Assembly (NCBI GenBank): GCA_965230565.1
Contig: CBDDLH010000003.1
Span: 372,001-436,000, forward strand
Direction: 5' to 3'
Length of the DNA: 64,000 nt
DNA from: BCD1 sp965230565
GTDB taxonomy: Bacteria; Bacteroidota; Bacteroidia; Chitinophagales; Saprospiraceae
In this document: piece by piece, positions 16,459-24,777 of the stretch
How positions within the stretch are numbered: the first letter of the stretch is position 1
How the letters are laid out: the number at the start of each line of letters is the position of its first letter
Notes under the pieces: model-generated
Told to the model about the DNA's origin: nothing
Seen by the model: the letters and a program-made list of their open reading frames with translations, nothing else
Database searches by the model: none
Translations under genes and position numbers: made by a program

Positions 16459-18828
16459 TCAATTAATCAACACCACCTTAGCCACAGCCGAACTAGGGTC
16501 GGTCAAGCCAAAACTGGAAGCGGTCGTGGCAAACACAAGATAAACACCGGTACTTGCACGCTGGCCGTTATAATCCCTGCCGTCCCAGACGACCTGTCCG
16601 CCGAGGGCTTTTGTTTCATAGACCAGTTTACCGCTAACGTCTGTGATCTTTACGGAAGCATCCCGAGAAAACCCGCGAATAGTGATAGGTCCGTCGTATT
16701 CAGGCCGTACAGGGTTTGGAAATACTTCGAACTCCTGTTTATGCGTATTCCCCCCGGCTACGGCATCTCCCTGATAGGAAACCAGCCCTTTATCTGTGGC
16801 AAAAAAGACTTCTCCGGTTTCCTGATTGCAGGCGATATCATAAATGGTATTATCTAAAAGAGGTGAATTTTCTTCATTAAAATACAACAACTCGTCTTCC
16901 CCGTTGGCAGAAAGCAGATAAACTCCGGTGGAAGTTCCTACCCATTTCCGATTGGCTCCATCAACGGCAATGGCTTCGATACGTTCGGTTTCAAAAAGAT
17001 ACCCGGGGTTTCCATCCTCTCCTACCACGATCCTGCGAGAACCGTTACATTCTTCATCAAAAGCGTTTCCTCCGCATTCAAAAATCACGATTCCGGCAGT
17101 AGTTCCAACCCATACATCACCATCCAGATCAACTTCAAGACTCGTTACATCATTGGTTTGTAAATTACTATTGGAAGAGGAAAAAAACTGGCACTGATCA
17201 TCAGAATCATCATCCATATCTCCTTCGTCGAACAAAAGCAAACCAGCACCATTATCTCCCAGTCGAATCCATTTAAATCCGTTTGCATCTACAACCACAT
17301 CCATCAAAAGCTCAAAACCACAAACTTCACTAAAACTCTTCCAGGTACCATCCGGCTTGAGGACAGAAAGCGGTTTGTCATCAATAGCCAGAGCATTGGT
17401 CACCCAGAGATTATCCTCTTCATCAAATTCGAGTCCCAAAACCCGCACACGTGTGGGGTCACCTTCAGCGATCTGCAAGGATGAGTTATTTTCGTTAAAC
17501 AGAGTCACCTCCTCACCATTTACTTCAACAAGCCCCTCGAAATATGATCCGGCATAGACTTTCCCTGTATTGGGACTGATAGCCATTGAAATCATACCAA
17601 AAAGATCATCGTCAAGGCTATCGGGGTCTTCTCCTTTCATAGTGGCATTGGTCGTTGTATTATAGATGGTCCATTGGCCATCGATCAGGCTGTAAAAACC
17701 GTCTCTGAAAAATTGTCCTTTCAGGGTTTCCGGTGTCAAACCTCCTGAGGTCAGCCAAACCTGGTTATTTACAATCTCAATATCCCAGGACTTTTCCGAC
17801 CAGGGGGAGTTGAGGCTCGTAGTATTACAAGTCGCATCATTTACATGGTCAATCCAACGAAAGTTGCGATATTCCTCTCCAAACCAGATCCTGCCCTGCT
17901 CATCTTCAATCCCGTTATTAGGAACAGAGATACATCCGGGTGCAAGCTCTCCGAAGGTTTCGTCTGTATTGAAAAAGAAGGCTTTTCCGTTACCGCCACA
18001 GTTTTCCCAATTACATCGATACCCAACCAATAAATGCTCCCCTTCCGCAGACATGTATTGAACCTTTTGATCAGCCTCCGCATGAATCTCCACCGGTTCT
18101 TCTTCATTCCAACGGTACACGACATTATCAATATCAAAATAAAGATGCCCGTTAAATTCCACCAATGCATGAGTCGAATAATCTCCCGGGAACCCAAAAT
18201 CATCACCTATGTATTCCCAATTGGAAAATACTTCAGGAAAAAAATTCCCGGTAGCGATACGATAGATTCCTTCATCTGTTCCAACATAAATAAATCCTTC
18301 ATAATTGATTACAGAATTTACTGCCATACCGGTAAAGGTTGTGAAGGCAAACTCCCTCACTGTTTCACTGATCCTTACCCTGGAAACGCCAAAACTCCCG
18401 GCCAGCAATACGGTAGTATCACTTTCCGGAACAATCTGATTGACCTCTTTTCCTATGATGATATTGGGGAAGTTAGCTATTTGAGGCATGGTAATTACCC
18501 TGTCCGGCTGAACAAGATCCATCGTGCCGTCCGTAAAAACAACGATCAGGGTCTCCTGAGCTTTGAAATACTTCAGGTTCTGAATACCCGCCTGACTTAA
18601 TACGTCTGTTTTGGAAAAAAATCTGGTAGAAAATTCTTCCTTATCAAATGCGACCACGGACAGGCCGGTTGAATAGAAGATCTCAGAATCACTTTGCGTA
18701 ACATATTGTCCGATCTTATACGGCATGTGTGAACGCCAGGATCCGATAGGTAAAACATTTTTCTGACCCCAAACAAAAACAGATAAAAAAAGGATCAAAA
18801 CACCGGAGAGTAGTAGTCTTTTATGCAT
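16459..18828 (-). CDS. porZ: PorZ-like T9SS component with beta-propeller and C-terminal sorting domain
   Basis: A 789-residue exported protein. The start at 18828 gives a clean signal peptide (MHKRLLLSGVLILFLSVFVW then GQ). The opening IGSWRSHMPY is the typical start of the PorZ propeller, followed by many two-component-regulator-type propeller blades (for example DLDGDVWVGTTAGIVIFECG, GANRKWVGTSTGVYLL). The last ~85 residues are a T9SS sorting domain beginning VFPNPVRPEYDG and ending in a flagellar-hook-like GVYLVFATT segment. PorZ sits at the cell surface with PorU and supplies A-LPS to cargo. Identity as PorZ rather than another propeller cargo rests on the N-terminal motif and length. 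Confidence 0.75.
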   Translation of the reverse strand: MHKRLLLSGVLILFLSVFVWGQKNVLPIGSWRSHMPYKIGQYVTQSDSEIFYSTGLSVVAFDKEEFSTRFFSKTDVLSQAGIQNLKYFKAQETLIVVFTDGTMDLVQPDRVITMPQIANFPNIIIGKEVNQIVPESDTTVLLAGSFGVSRVRISETVREFAFTTFTGMAVNSVINYEGFIYVGTDEGIYRIATGNFFPEVFSNWEYIGDDFGFPGDYSTHALVEFNGHLYFDIDNVVYRWNEEEPVEIHAEADQKVQYMSAEGEHLLVGYRCNWENCGGNGKAFFFNTDETFGELAPGCISVPNNGIEDEQGRIWFGEEYRNFRWIDHVNDATCNTTSLNSPWSEKSWDIEIVNNQVWLTSGGLTPETLKGQFFRDGFYSLIDGQWTIYNTTTNATMKGEDPDSLDDDLFGMISMAISPNTGKVYAGSYFEGLVEVNGEEVTLFNENNSSLQIAEGDPTRVRVLGLEFDEEDNLWVTNALAIDDKPLSVLKPDGTWKSFSEVCGFELLMDVVVDANGFKWIRLGDNGAGLLLFDEGDMDDDSDDQCQFFSSSNSNLQTNDVTSLEVDLDGDVWVGTTAGIVIFECGGNAFDEECNGSRRIVVGEDGNPGYLFETERIEAIAVDGANRKWVGTSTGVYLLSANGEDELLYFNEENSPLLDNTIYDIACNQETGEVFFATDKGLVSYQGDAVAGGNTHKQEFEVFPNPVRPEYDGPITIRGFSRDASVKITDVSGKLVYETKALGGQVVWDGRDYNGQRASTGVYLVFATTASSFGLTDPSSAVAKVVLIN

Positions 18829-18966
18829 GCTTAATTTTTTGCCTAAAATGAGTTTGTAAAAGTCCCTTTTTCTGAAACACTCATGAGAATGAAACCCGGG
18901 TAGTTGAAAAAAGGACTTTTCACATTTTGCCAGCTTCATAACCCCGAAGAGCCCTGAAGCTTTTAA

Positions 18967-19009
18967 AAAAATAATCAACACCTGAAACAGTTCAGGTTTG
19001 ATTATTTTT
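18967..19009 (-). terminator. Terminator hairpin downstream of nadD
   Basis: Arms of about 19 bp with one mismatch (AAAAATAATCAA-ACCTGAA type) enclose a 4-base loop. Read on the minus strand the hairpin ends in a run of seven T. It lies 400 bp downstream of nadD and 140 bp upstream of porZ, so it separates their transcripts. Confidence 0.65.
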
Positions 19010-19320
19010 AAGGGGATGTCTATTAGAATTAATCAAATAACTTTGAAGAAAAATAAATATTGTGCTTAAGGTATTTTTTGAGAATTTGGGTCCCCGCCCT
19101 GGCTTCGCGGGCGCCGGGCTGTCCACTTCGCTCCCATCCCTGGTACTACTCGTCTCCCGGCACCATATGCCGCGGACAGGCTCTGCGTCGCCCTCCGCTA
19201 TACGCTACGGCCTTATTAAATTCCCGAATTCTTGATTTATTTCTCATTGTGTCAAGAGAATTATTAAAGACCAAATTTCTTTCGCCCCTATCATTCTTGC
19301 ATTCAATCATTCTCGCATTG
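19010..19320. other. Intergenic, GC-rich segment, no gene seen
   Basis: The stretch 19090-19215 is clearly richer in GC than its surroundings and full of short words that recur between genes elsewhere (for example GGACAGGCTCTGCG, also near 30025). It has no plausible gene on either strand. It is probably repeat debris. Confidence 0.45.
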
Positions 19321-19410
19321 TTCCCTTGTTCCCTTGTTCCCTTGTTCCCTTGTTCCCTTGTTCCCTTGTTCCCTTGTTCCCTTACTTCCTTGTTCCCTTA
19401 TTCCCTTATT
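19321..19410. repeat. 8-bp tandem repeat TTCCCTTG
   Basis: Seven exact consecutive units of TTCCCTTG (19321-19376), then degenerate units up to the nadD stop codon. Perfect short units suggest recent slippage, so length may vary between strains. Confidence 0.8.
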
Positions 19411-19992
19411 TCACCTGTACATATTACTCGTGGAAAGATACTCATATACAGGTTCCGGCACCAGATATCTCACTGATTTGTCTTCCTTAATACACTTGCG
19501 GATATAACTGGCAGAGATGTTCATCATAGGAGCATCGAACAGATTCACACTGGCATGACCGGCAAGGTCACCCAATTCATATTCCGGTCGTTTATAAACG
19601 TAGATCTGATGATCCCGCAACAACAAGTCATAATTTTTCCATTTGTGGAAAGTCCTGAGATTGTCCCCTCCCATGATTAATGAAAACTCATAGTCAGGAT
19701 GTTTTTCTTTAAGAACGGCGAGTGTATCTATCGTATAGGAAGGTTTGGGAAGTCGGAATTCAACATCTGTTACCCTGAGGTTAGGGTTGTCATCAATAGC
19801 CAGATGCACCAGGTGAAGGCGATCGTGATCTCTGGCCAGGGAGTTTTTTTGTTTTAGTGGATTTTGAGGAGAAACGACCAGCCAGATTTCATCGAGATCG
19901 GTTTGGGTAGCCATAAAATTGGCAATGATCAGGTGCCCGATATGAATGGGATTAAAAGAACCGAAAAAAAGGCCGATTTTGCGTTTTGACAT
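19411..19992 (-). CDS. nadD: Nicotinate-nucleotide adenylyltransferase
   Basis: Cytoplasmic enzyme of NAD biosynthesis that joins nicotinate mononucleotide and ATP to give nicotinate adenine dinucleotide. It has 193 residues, the normal size. It shows the nucleotidyltransferase signature GSFNPIHIGH near the N-terminus (residues 11-20), SPQNPLKQK, the conserved GGDNLRTFHKW and a C-terminal ISASYIRKCI where the family has ISSTxIR. The gene is boxed in by repeats: an 8-bp array ends at its stop and a heptamer array starts 7 bp upstream of its ATG. Confidence 0.95.
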   Translation of the reverse strand: MSKRKIGLFFGSFNPIHIGHLIIANFMATQTDLDEIWLVVSPQNPLKQKNSLARDHDRLHLVHLAIDDNPNLRVTDVEFRLPKPSYTIDTLAVLKEKHPDYEFSLIMGGDNLRTFHKWKNYDLLLRDHQIYVYKRPEYELGDLAGHASVNLFDAPMMNISASYIRKCIKEDKSVRYLVPEPVYEYLSTSNMYR

Positions 19993-19998
19993 GTTTTA

Positions 19999-20066
19999 GG
20001 TTGCTGGTTGCTGGTTGCTGGTTGCTGGTTATTCAACTTGTAACTAGGAACCAGCAACCAGTAACC
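19999..20066. repeat. GGTTGCT heptamer array with inverted copies, in the nadD leader
   Basis: Four and a half exact units of GGTTGCT (19999-20030) are followed by inverted units (AACCAGC, AACCAGT, AACCAAA, ending about 20066). The transcribed leader of nadD could fold into a hairpin from these. Confidence 0.7.
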
Positions 20067-20069
20067 AAA

Positions 20070-21029
20070 TCACTTTTTACTGGCATTGAACAGAAACTCT
20101 TTCTCTTCAGGAGTCAGGCTTTCATACCCCTGCTCTTTGATCTTATCCAGGATATTATCCAACTGATCCTGGTGAGACATATTATCGCTGGTGTGATTGG
20201 GTTTACTCTGTTTACTTCGACGCTGTTGCTGTCGGGCAGTGGTTTTTTTCTTATCCTTATTTTTATAAACCATATGAGGCCCCTTGCGTTGCTCCTGTTT
20301 TCTGGCCTCCGGATTAAATAACAGTGTAATGCTGTAAATAAGTCTGTTGACAAAAACGGAAAGATCCCGACCTCTTCTTAGCTGTCGAATATAAATCCAG
20401 CCAAACAAAGCCCCTCCAAGGTGAGCGAAATGCCCCCCGGTATTCGTATTTCCAGCCATAGCGAAAAAGTCGATAAGCAGCATGACCGCTATGATGTATT
20501 TAATCTTGACAGGCCCTAGCAACGGCAGATAAAAAATATAATCAGGTGACAAAACACCGGCAGCAAGTACTATACCCATGACGGCAGCTGAGGCCCCGAG
20601 GGCAAAATGCAGCGAACCTCCTCCATAAGGAAACACATTGATGGAAATATAAAACAACAAAGCCCCGGCGATCCCCGCCAATAAATACAATGGCAGCACC
20701 CTGTGGTTCCCAATGAAATCCCCTACTATCCGCCCGAAATAATACAATAAGAGCATATTGAAGAAAAGGTGGAAGAACCGTTCGTGCAGGAACATATGGG
20801 TTATAACGGACCAAATATGTGTCAGGTTGTGCCAGCCACTGGAGGAAATACTAAGGAATTGAACGATCTTGTCATAAACCGGTGGCGTTACCCACCCATT
20901 GGAAATACGCAGGATCACCCAGACAATATTGATCGCTAAAAAGACGCCGACATTGAACAGGATGATACGGGTCACGGTATTCCCGTAACTGTATTCCCTT
21001 TTTATATCTTCCCAAATTGAGGTAAACAT
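20070..21029 (-). CDS. Rhomboid-family intramembrane serine protease, long form
   Basis: A 319-residue polytopic membrane protease. About six hydrophobic segments lie between residues 22 and 215. The catalytic serine is S147 in ALGASAAVMG and the histidine H203 in HFAHLGGALFGW; the serine motif reads GASAA rather than the usual GASGA, which is tolerated in active members. Residues 225-280 are a basic, Gln/Lys-rich cytoplasmic linker. Residues 285-317 (LDNILDKIKEQGYESLTPEE) are a short C-terminal helical motif typical of Bacteroidota rhomboids (DUF6576-like). A second rhomboid gene precedes it on the same strand, separated by a 35-bp palindrome. Confidence 0.9.
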   Translation of the reverse strand: MFTSIWEDIKREYSYGNTVTRIILFNVGVFLAINIVWVILRISNGWVTPPVYDKIVQFLSISSSGWHNLTHIWSVITHMFLHERFFHLFFNMLLLYYFGRIVGDFIGNHRVLPLYLLAGIAGALLFYISINVFPYGGGSLHFALGASAAVMGIVLAAGVLSPDYIFYLPLLGPVKIKYIIAVMLLIDFFAMAGNTNTGGHFAHLGGALFGWIYIRQLRRGRDLSVFVNRLIYSITLLFNPEARKQEQRKGPHMVYKNKDKKKTTARQQQRRSKQSKPNHTSDNMSHQDQLDNILDKIKEQGYESLTPEEKEFLFNASKK

Positions 21030-21050
21030 TTGTAATCTTTTTTTGTCAGA

Positions 21051-21085
21051 AAAACCTCCGAGGTTTCGGAAACCTCGGAGGTTTT
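21051..21085. repeat. 35-bp perfect palindrome between the rhomboid genes
   Basis: Arms AAAACCTCCGAGGTTTC (21051-21067) and its exact reverse complement (21069-21085) flank one G. Each arm is itself almost palindromic, so alternative one- or two-hairpin folds are possible. The 17-mer is identical to 1094-1110. It could end or attenuate the transcript between the two genes. Confidence 0.8.
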
Positions 21086-21101
21086 ATCCTGACCTTTTTC
21101 A

Positions 21102-21845
21102 TCAATGTTGATGACCGCTATCAAATTTTCGCCAGTACAAAATTAATAAGAATCCAAATAATGCGCCTCCTAAATGTGCAAAGTGGGCAATATTGTCCCA
21201 TTCAAAGTTGGCAACACCCAGAGTTAATTCCAAGTAGATCATGATCGGAATCAGGTATTTCGCCTTGATGGGAATAGGAGGAAAAATGAGCATGAGCCGT
21301 GCATTCGGGAATTTCATTCCAAAGGCAATTAACACGCCAAAAATAGCTCCCGAGGCTCCCACCATAGGAACAAAATTGTGACGAAAGTATTTATAATTCA
21401 GCTCTGCCAGGGCATTATCCGTATAATTATAGCCTTGTCGAAATGCGTCGGCTCCTTCAGAAACAAATAAATTTAATTGTTCAGGCGTAAGGGTATTTAA
21501 AAAGGCCTGGTACTCGAAATGATGTACTGTAAAAGATAGGATAACCGCCCCGATCGCACTAAAAAAGTAAAAGAACAAAAATCGTTTTTCTCCCCACAAC
21601 GCCTCCAGGTGTGGTCCAAACATAACCAAAGCCAGCATATTGAAAAATATATGCATGAAATTAGCATGCATAAAAAAGTGCGTCACGATTTGATAGGGCT
21701 GAAAATAGGGTGAGTTAGGGTAATAAAGCGCCAGATACCTGTTGGCATCAAATATTTCTGCAGAAGTAAGCACATTACTTCCAACGAATATCAGAATATT
21801 AATGATCAGTAGATGTTTAACGACGCCCGTTAACCGTAGGCCCAT
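21102..21845 (-). CDS. Rhomboid-family intramembrane serine protease, short form
   Basis: A 247-residue polytopic membrane protease with the consensus active site: S165 in VGASGAIFG and H224 in HFAHLGGALFG, and the conserved HANFMHIFFNM helix near 60-70. An insert of about 45 residues (107-155) lies between transmembrane segments. It ends after the last helix without a cytoplasmic tail, unlike its neighbour. Tandem long and short rhomboids are common in Bacteroidota; substrates are unknown. Confidence 0.92.
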   Translation of the reverse strand: MGLRLTGVVKHLLIINILIFVGSNVLTSAEIFDANRYLALYYPNSPYFQPYQIVTHFFMHANFMHIFFNMLALVMFGPHLEALWGEKRFLFFYFFSAIGAVILSFTVHHFEYQAFLNTLTPEQLNLFVSEGADAFRQGYNYTDNALAELNYKYFRHNFVPMVGASGAIFGVLIAFGMKFPNARLMLIFPPIPIKAKYLIPIMIYLELTLGVANFEWDNIAHFAHLGGALFGFLLILYWRKFDSGHQH

Positions 21846-21962
21846 GTTTTTTCTCTTTTTAGTGGTTGTTGGGTAAAGTAGATTGAGTGAGAGGAAGAAG
21901 GTTGAAAAAACATTCTACACTCTGCATACTTCATTATGCACTATGCACTTCTTAATCCGCAT

Positions 21963-23804
21963 TTATTCAAAACGTTTCTTCAGGTCTTCCAGTTCAAAGG
22001 TGATGAAACAATTCCGACCAGTGGGGCTTTTGAATGGAACTTCGCACGCAAATAGCTGATCAACGAGTGTTTGCATTTCCTGTATATCGAGCTTTTGCCC
22101 CCGTTTTACCGAGGTACTTCTCGCCATCGATCTGGCAATATTCTCCCGGGTATCCAGCTTTAATTCGAGGTTGTTTTTATACTGTTCCAGCAAAAACTCA
22201 ATGGCTTTTTTCTCATTTTGTTTCCCTGCCATTTCTGCAGGCAGACCATTGACCACAAAGGTATTTTTACCGAATTCCTGAATATCAAACCCCAGCAGAT
22301 TCAGTTCCGGAATAATATCTTTCAACAAGGCTGCATCTGCAGGAGGAAAATTCAGTGTAGCCGGAAATAATTGTTTTTGCGAAAGTGCATTTTGTTGCTC
22401 CAGTGCTTCCAGGTATTGTTCATACAAAACCCGCTCATGGGCCAGTTGCTGATCGATCAGCAAATACCCGGATTTTATATGACTCAAAATATAGGTATTG
22501 TGAATCTGGAAAGGCTGTTTCCTGTCTTTATTAGCACCTGCCACAATATCTCCTTCAGTATCTTCTGCTCCAAGGCTGCTTTCCAAAGTAAGTGGGGTAT
22601 CCTGCTCATTTCCTGTTGATTCGGTAGCTAATTTATCAAGTCCTTCAAACAGTTTTTCCCACTCTTGTTTTTCCTGCTTAGGTGGCTGAAATGATTTCCC
22701 GCTGCCGGAAGAAATACTTCCTGAGCTGGTCTTTTCCCGTGGTGCAGATGTAGGGGTAGGGATGTTCCTTTTGGCAAAATTGGTATCCGTTTCAAAATCC
22801 AGTGTAGGCATAACATTGAACTGCCCCAGCGAATGCCTGATGGCTACCTTGAGATAATTGTAAATGAGCCGTTCATCATCAAACTTGATCTCCTGTTTCG
22901 TGGGGTGTACGTTGATATCGATCTTCTCAGGGTCAATATCCAGAAAAATAATGTAAAACGGATAAGTTCCCTCGGCAAGGATTTCTTCATAGGCTCCCAT
23001 CACCGCATGGTGCAGATATCCACTCTTGATAAATCGTTGATTGACAAAAAACAGCTGGTCTCCGCGGGTCTTACGTGCAAACTCAGGTTTGCCGACAAAA
23101 CCGTACAGGTGGACTTCGTCAGTCTCTTCATCAATAGGTACCAGGCGTTTATTGAACTGCTGGCCAAACACACCGATCACCCGCTGCCGCAAATTGGCCG
23201 GTGGCAGGTGAAATATTTCAGAATTATTGTGATGCAAGGAAAAGAAAACATCCGGATTAGCCAGAGCGATACGCTGGAATTCATCCAGGATATGCCGCAT
23301 TTCAACCGTATTGGACTTTAGGAATTTTCGTCTGGCAGGAACATTGTAAAAAAGGTTCTTCACTGCAAAACTGGTTCCCGCTGGAGCCTGAATCGCTTCC
23401 TGAGTTTTGACTTCAGAGCCTTCGATGACCAGCCGCACCGCCAATTCATCAACTTGCTTTCGGGTCTTCATCTCCACATGACTGATCGCCGCAATAGAAG
23501 CCAGGGCCTCGCCCCGGAATCCCATCGTCCTGATAGCAAAAAGATCATTGGCTTCACGGATCTTGGAGGTAGCATGCCGTTCAAATGCCATTCGGGCATC
23601 GGTTTCGGACATACCACACCCATTGTCGATAACCTGGATGAGTGTTTTACCGGCTTCTTTGATGATTAATTTGATCTCGGTACTCCCCGCATCAATTGCA
23701 TTTTCCATCAATTCCTTTACGACAGATGCAGGACGTTGGATGACTTCTCCGGCAGCTATTTGGTTAGCAATGGCGTCGGGAAGTAGCTGAATGATGTCAG
23801 CCAT
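21963..23804 (-). CDS. mutL: DNA mismatch repair protein MutL
   Basis: MutL of 613 residues. The N-terminal GHKL ATPase has ENAIDAGST, DNGCGM and GFRGEALASIAAI. The transducer domain carries NVPARRKFLKS and the conserved NVHPTKQEIKF. A low-complexity Ser/Gly/Lys linker (about 350-400) leads to the C-terminal dimerisation domain (from QIHNTYILSHIKSGYLLIDQ). I do not see the DQHAxxExxxE endonuclease motif in full; the site reads DQQLAHERVLYEQ, so nicking activity is plausible but altered. The gene is directly downstream of a small membrane-protein gene, 21 bp away. Confidence 0.97.
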   Translation of the reverse strand: MADIIQLLPDAIANQIAAGEVIQRPASVVKELMENAIDAGSTEIKLIIKEAGKTLIQVIDNGCGMSETDARMAFERHATSKIREANDLFAIRTMGFRGEALASIAAISHVEMKTRKQVDELAVRLVIEGSEVKTQEAIQAPAGTSFAVKNLFYNVPARRKFLKSNTVEMRHILDEFQRIALANPDVFFSLHHNNSEIFHLPPANLRQRVIGVFGQQFNKRLVPIDEETDEVHLYGFVGKPEFARKTRGDQLFFVNQRFIKSGYLHHAVMGAYEEILAEGTYPFYIIFLDIDPEKIDINVHPTKQEIKFDDERLIYNYLKVAIRHSLGQFNVMPTLDFETDTNFAKRNIPTPTSAPREKTSSGSISSGSGKSFQPPKQEKQEWEKLFEGLDKLATESTGNEQDTPLTLESSLGAEDTEGDIVAGANKDRKQPFQIHNTYILSHIKSGYLLIDQQLAHERVLYEQYLEALEQQNALSQKQLFPATLNFPPADAALLKDIIPELNLLGFDIQEFGKNTFVVNGLPAEMAGKQNEKKAIEFLLEQYKNNLELKLDTRENIARSMARSTSVKRGQKLDIQEMQTLVDQLFACEVPFKSPTGRNCFITFELEDLKKRFE

Positions 23805-23825
23805 AAATTTGTTGCTTGTTTCTAG

Positions 23826-24143
23826 TTAATTAAGATTGAGCGCTTCCAAAATTTTGGGTAAATATACGCCAAGTCCGTAATATGCTAAAAACAACAACAT
23901 GACAATTATGGCAACTAATGTAAGATTGGACCGCACGACTCGTTGCCGACGGTAGCTGGTATCCATTTTATACCCTCTGCGAAACCCACTGGAAATACGT
24001 TCCTTGATGGCATCTTTGTCACCTTTTTTCCGCAATTCGGCTTTTTTCAAACGTTCCTGCAGTTCCTCCTTCTGAGGGTTCCAATACCGGGGATGGTAAG
24101 TGTATTGTCTATTTTTCGGTAATCTCGACAGACCTTTGAACAT
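23826..24143 (-). CDS. Small conserved Bacteroidota membrane protein (next to mutL)
   Basis: A 105-residue protein with a highly basic N-terminal region (residues 1-70, including KKAELRKKGDKDAIKERIS and a YRRQR motif) and one hydrophobic segment (about 72-95, SNLTLVAIIVMLLFLAYYG). It is predicted to be a single-pass inner-membrane protein with its basic part in the cytoplasm. The family is common beside mutL in Bacteroidota and has, from memory, sometimes been labelled a riboflavin synthase subunit, for which there is no support in the sequence. Function unknown. Confidence 0.8.
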   Translation of the reverse strand: MFKGLSRLPKNRQYTYHPRYWNPQKEELQERLKKAELRKKGDKDAIKERISSGFRRGYKMDTSYRRQRVVRSNLTLVAIIVMLLFLAYYGLGVYLPKILEALNLN

Positions 24144-24454
24144 AGTTATTAGATTTTAGAGCTTTAAAAAACTCTAAAAAGGCTAAGGCTAAGGCGGAGG
24201 CTAAGGAAAATCCATTGGCCTTCATGCATCCCTTTTCCTTTCAGGAATTTTCATTTAAGCTCTTATTGCTTTTACGAAGTTACAACTTAAACGGCATAAA
24301 TGTTCAAAATGCCCACTTTTGCCGCTCCTTGTCAGAGCTGGTTTATAACTATTGATGCAAAAAATGCGGGATTTGGCGGGAAAATGGAAATGAAAAAAAC
24401 AGTTGTATGGAAATAATGTACCCCGCTGGCGGGATTAGCGTCAAGCTATTGTCA
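24144..24454. repeat. Intergenic, with GGCTAA hexamer array
   Basis: A hexamer array GGCTAA (x2), GGCGGA, GGCTAA occupies 24181-24206, the same family as 11034-11058. An 8-bp inverted repeat TTTTAGAG/CTCTAAAA (24154-24179) precedes it. The remainder holds no gene I can support. Confidence 0.5.
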
Positions 24455-24593
24455 ATTGCCCTGTGCTTTAGCGCAGGGTTAATTAAAAAACAGAAACCAT
24501 AGGCCTTTAGGCCTTTTTAAGGCGAATAATACAAAGGGCTGAAGCCCTAATCTCTTGGTTATCCTTATACCCTGCGCTAAAGCACAGGGCAAT
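24455..24593. mobile_element. 139-bp non-autonomous element with 25-bp perfect terminal inverted repeats
   Basis: The ends 24455-24479 and 24569-24593 are exact reverse complements over 25 bp (they begin ATTGCCCTGTGCTTTAGCGC). The interior holds two smaller hairpins (AGGCC-type and GGGCT-GAAGCCC). It has no reading frame. The structure fits a MITE or a REP-like element mobilised in trans. Confidence 0.65.
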
Positions 24594-24777
24594 AAAAATA
24601 CTGATAAACCACTCATTTGACTGAAAATATTTGCGAAGAGGAAAATCATGCTGTCAAATTTGGGGGTGGATCTATTCGCAAACTTAGTTCCACCCCCGGA
24701 TTTTAGTCAAAAAATTTCATTTTCCAACTAAAATCCGCCCCCCCAGCGAGGTAAATTGGACAACATAATTATAAATC
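24594..24777. other. Intergenic, imperfect inverted repeats only
   Basis: Contains GGGGGTGGA (24660s) opposed by TCCACCCCC (24690s), then a second copy of the ATCCG-CCCCC motif before the cysS stop. No gene is seen. Confidence 0.4.

Noticed and set aside
18829..18981. Longer start for the PorZ-like protein
   Set aside because: It would bury the clear signal peptide that begins at 18828.
19060..19476. Plus-strand reading frame of 138 codons ending in Leu-Phe-Pro-Cys repeats
   Set aside because: Its end is just the translated TTCCCTTG array and it overlaps the real nadD 3' end; composition is not protein-like.
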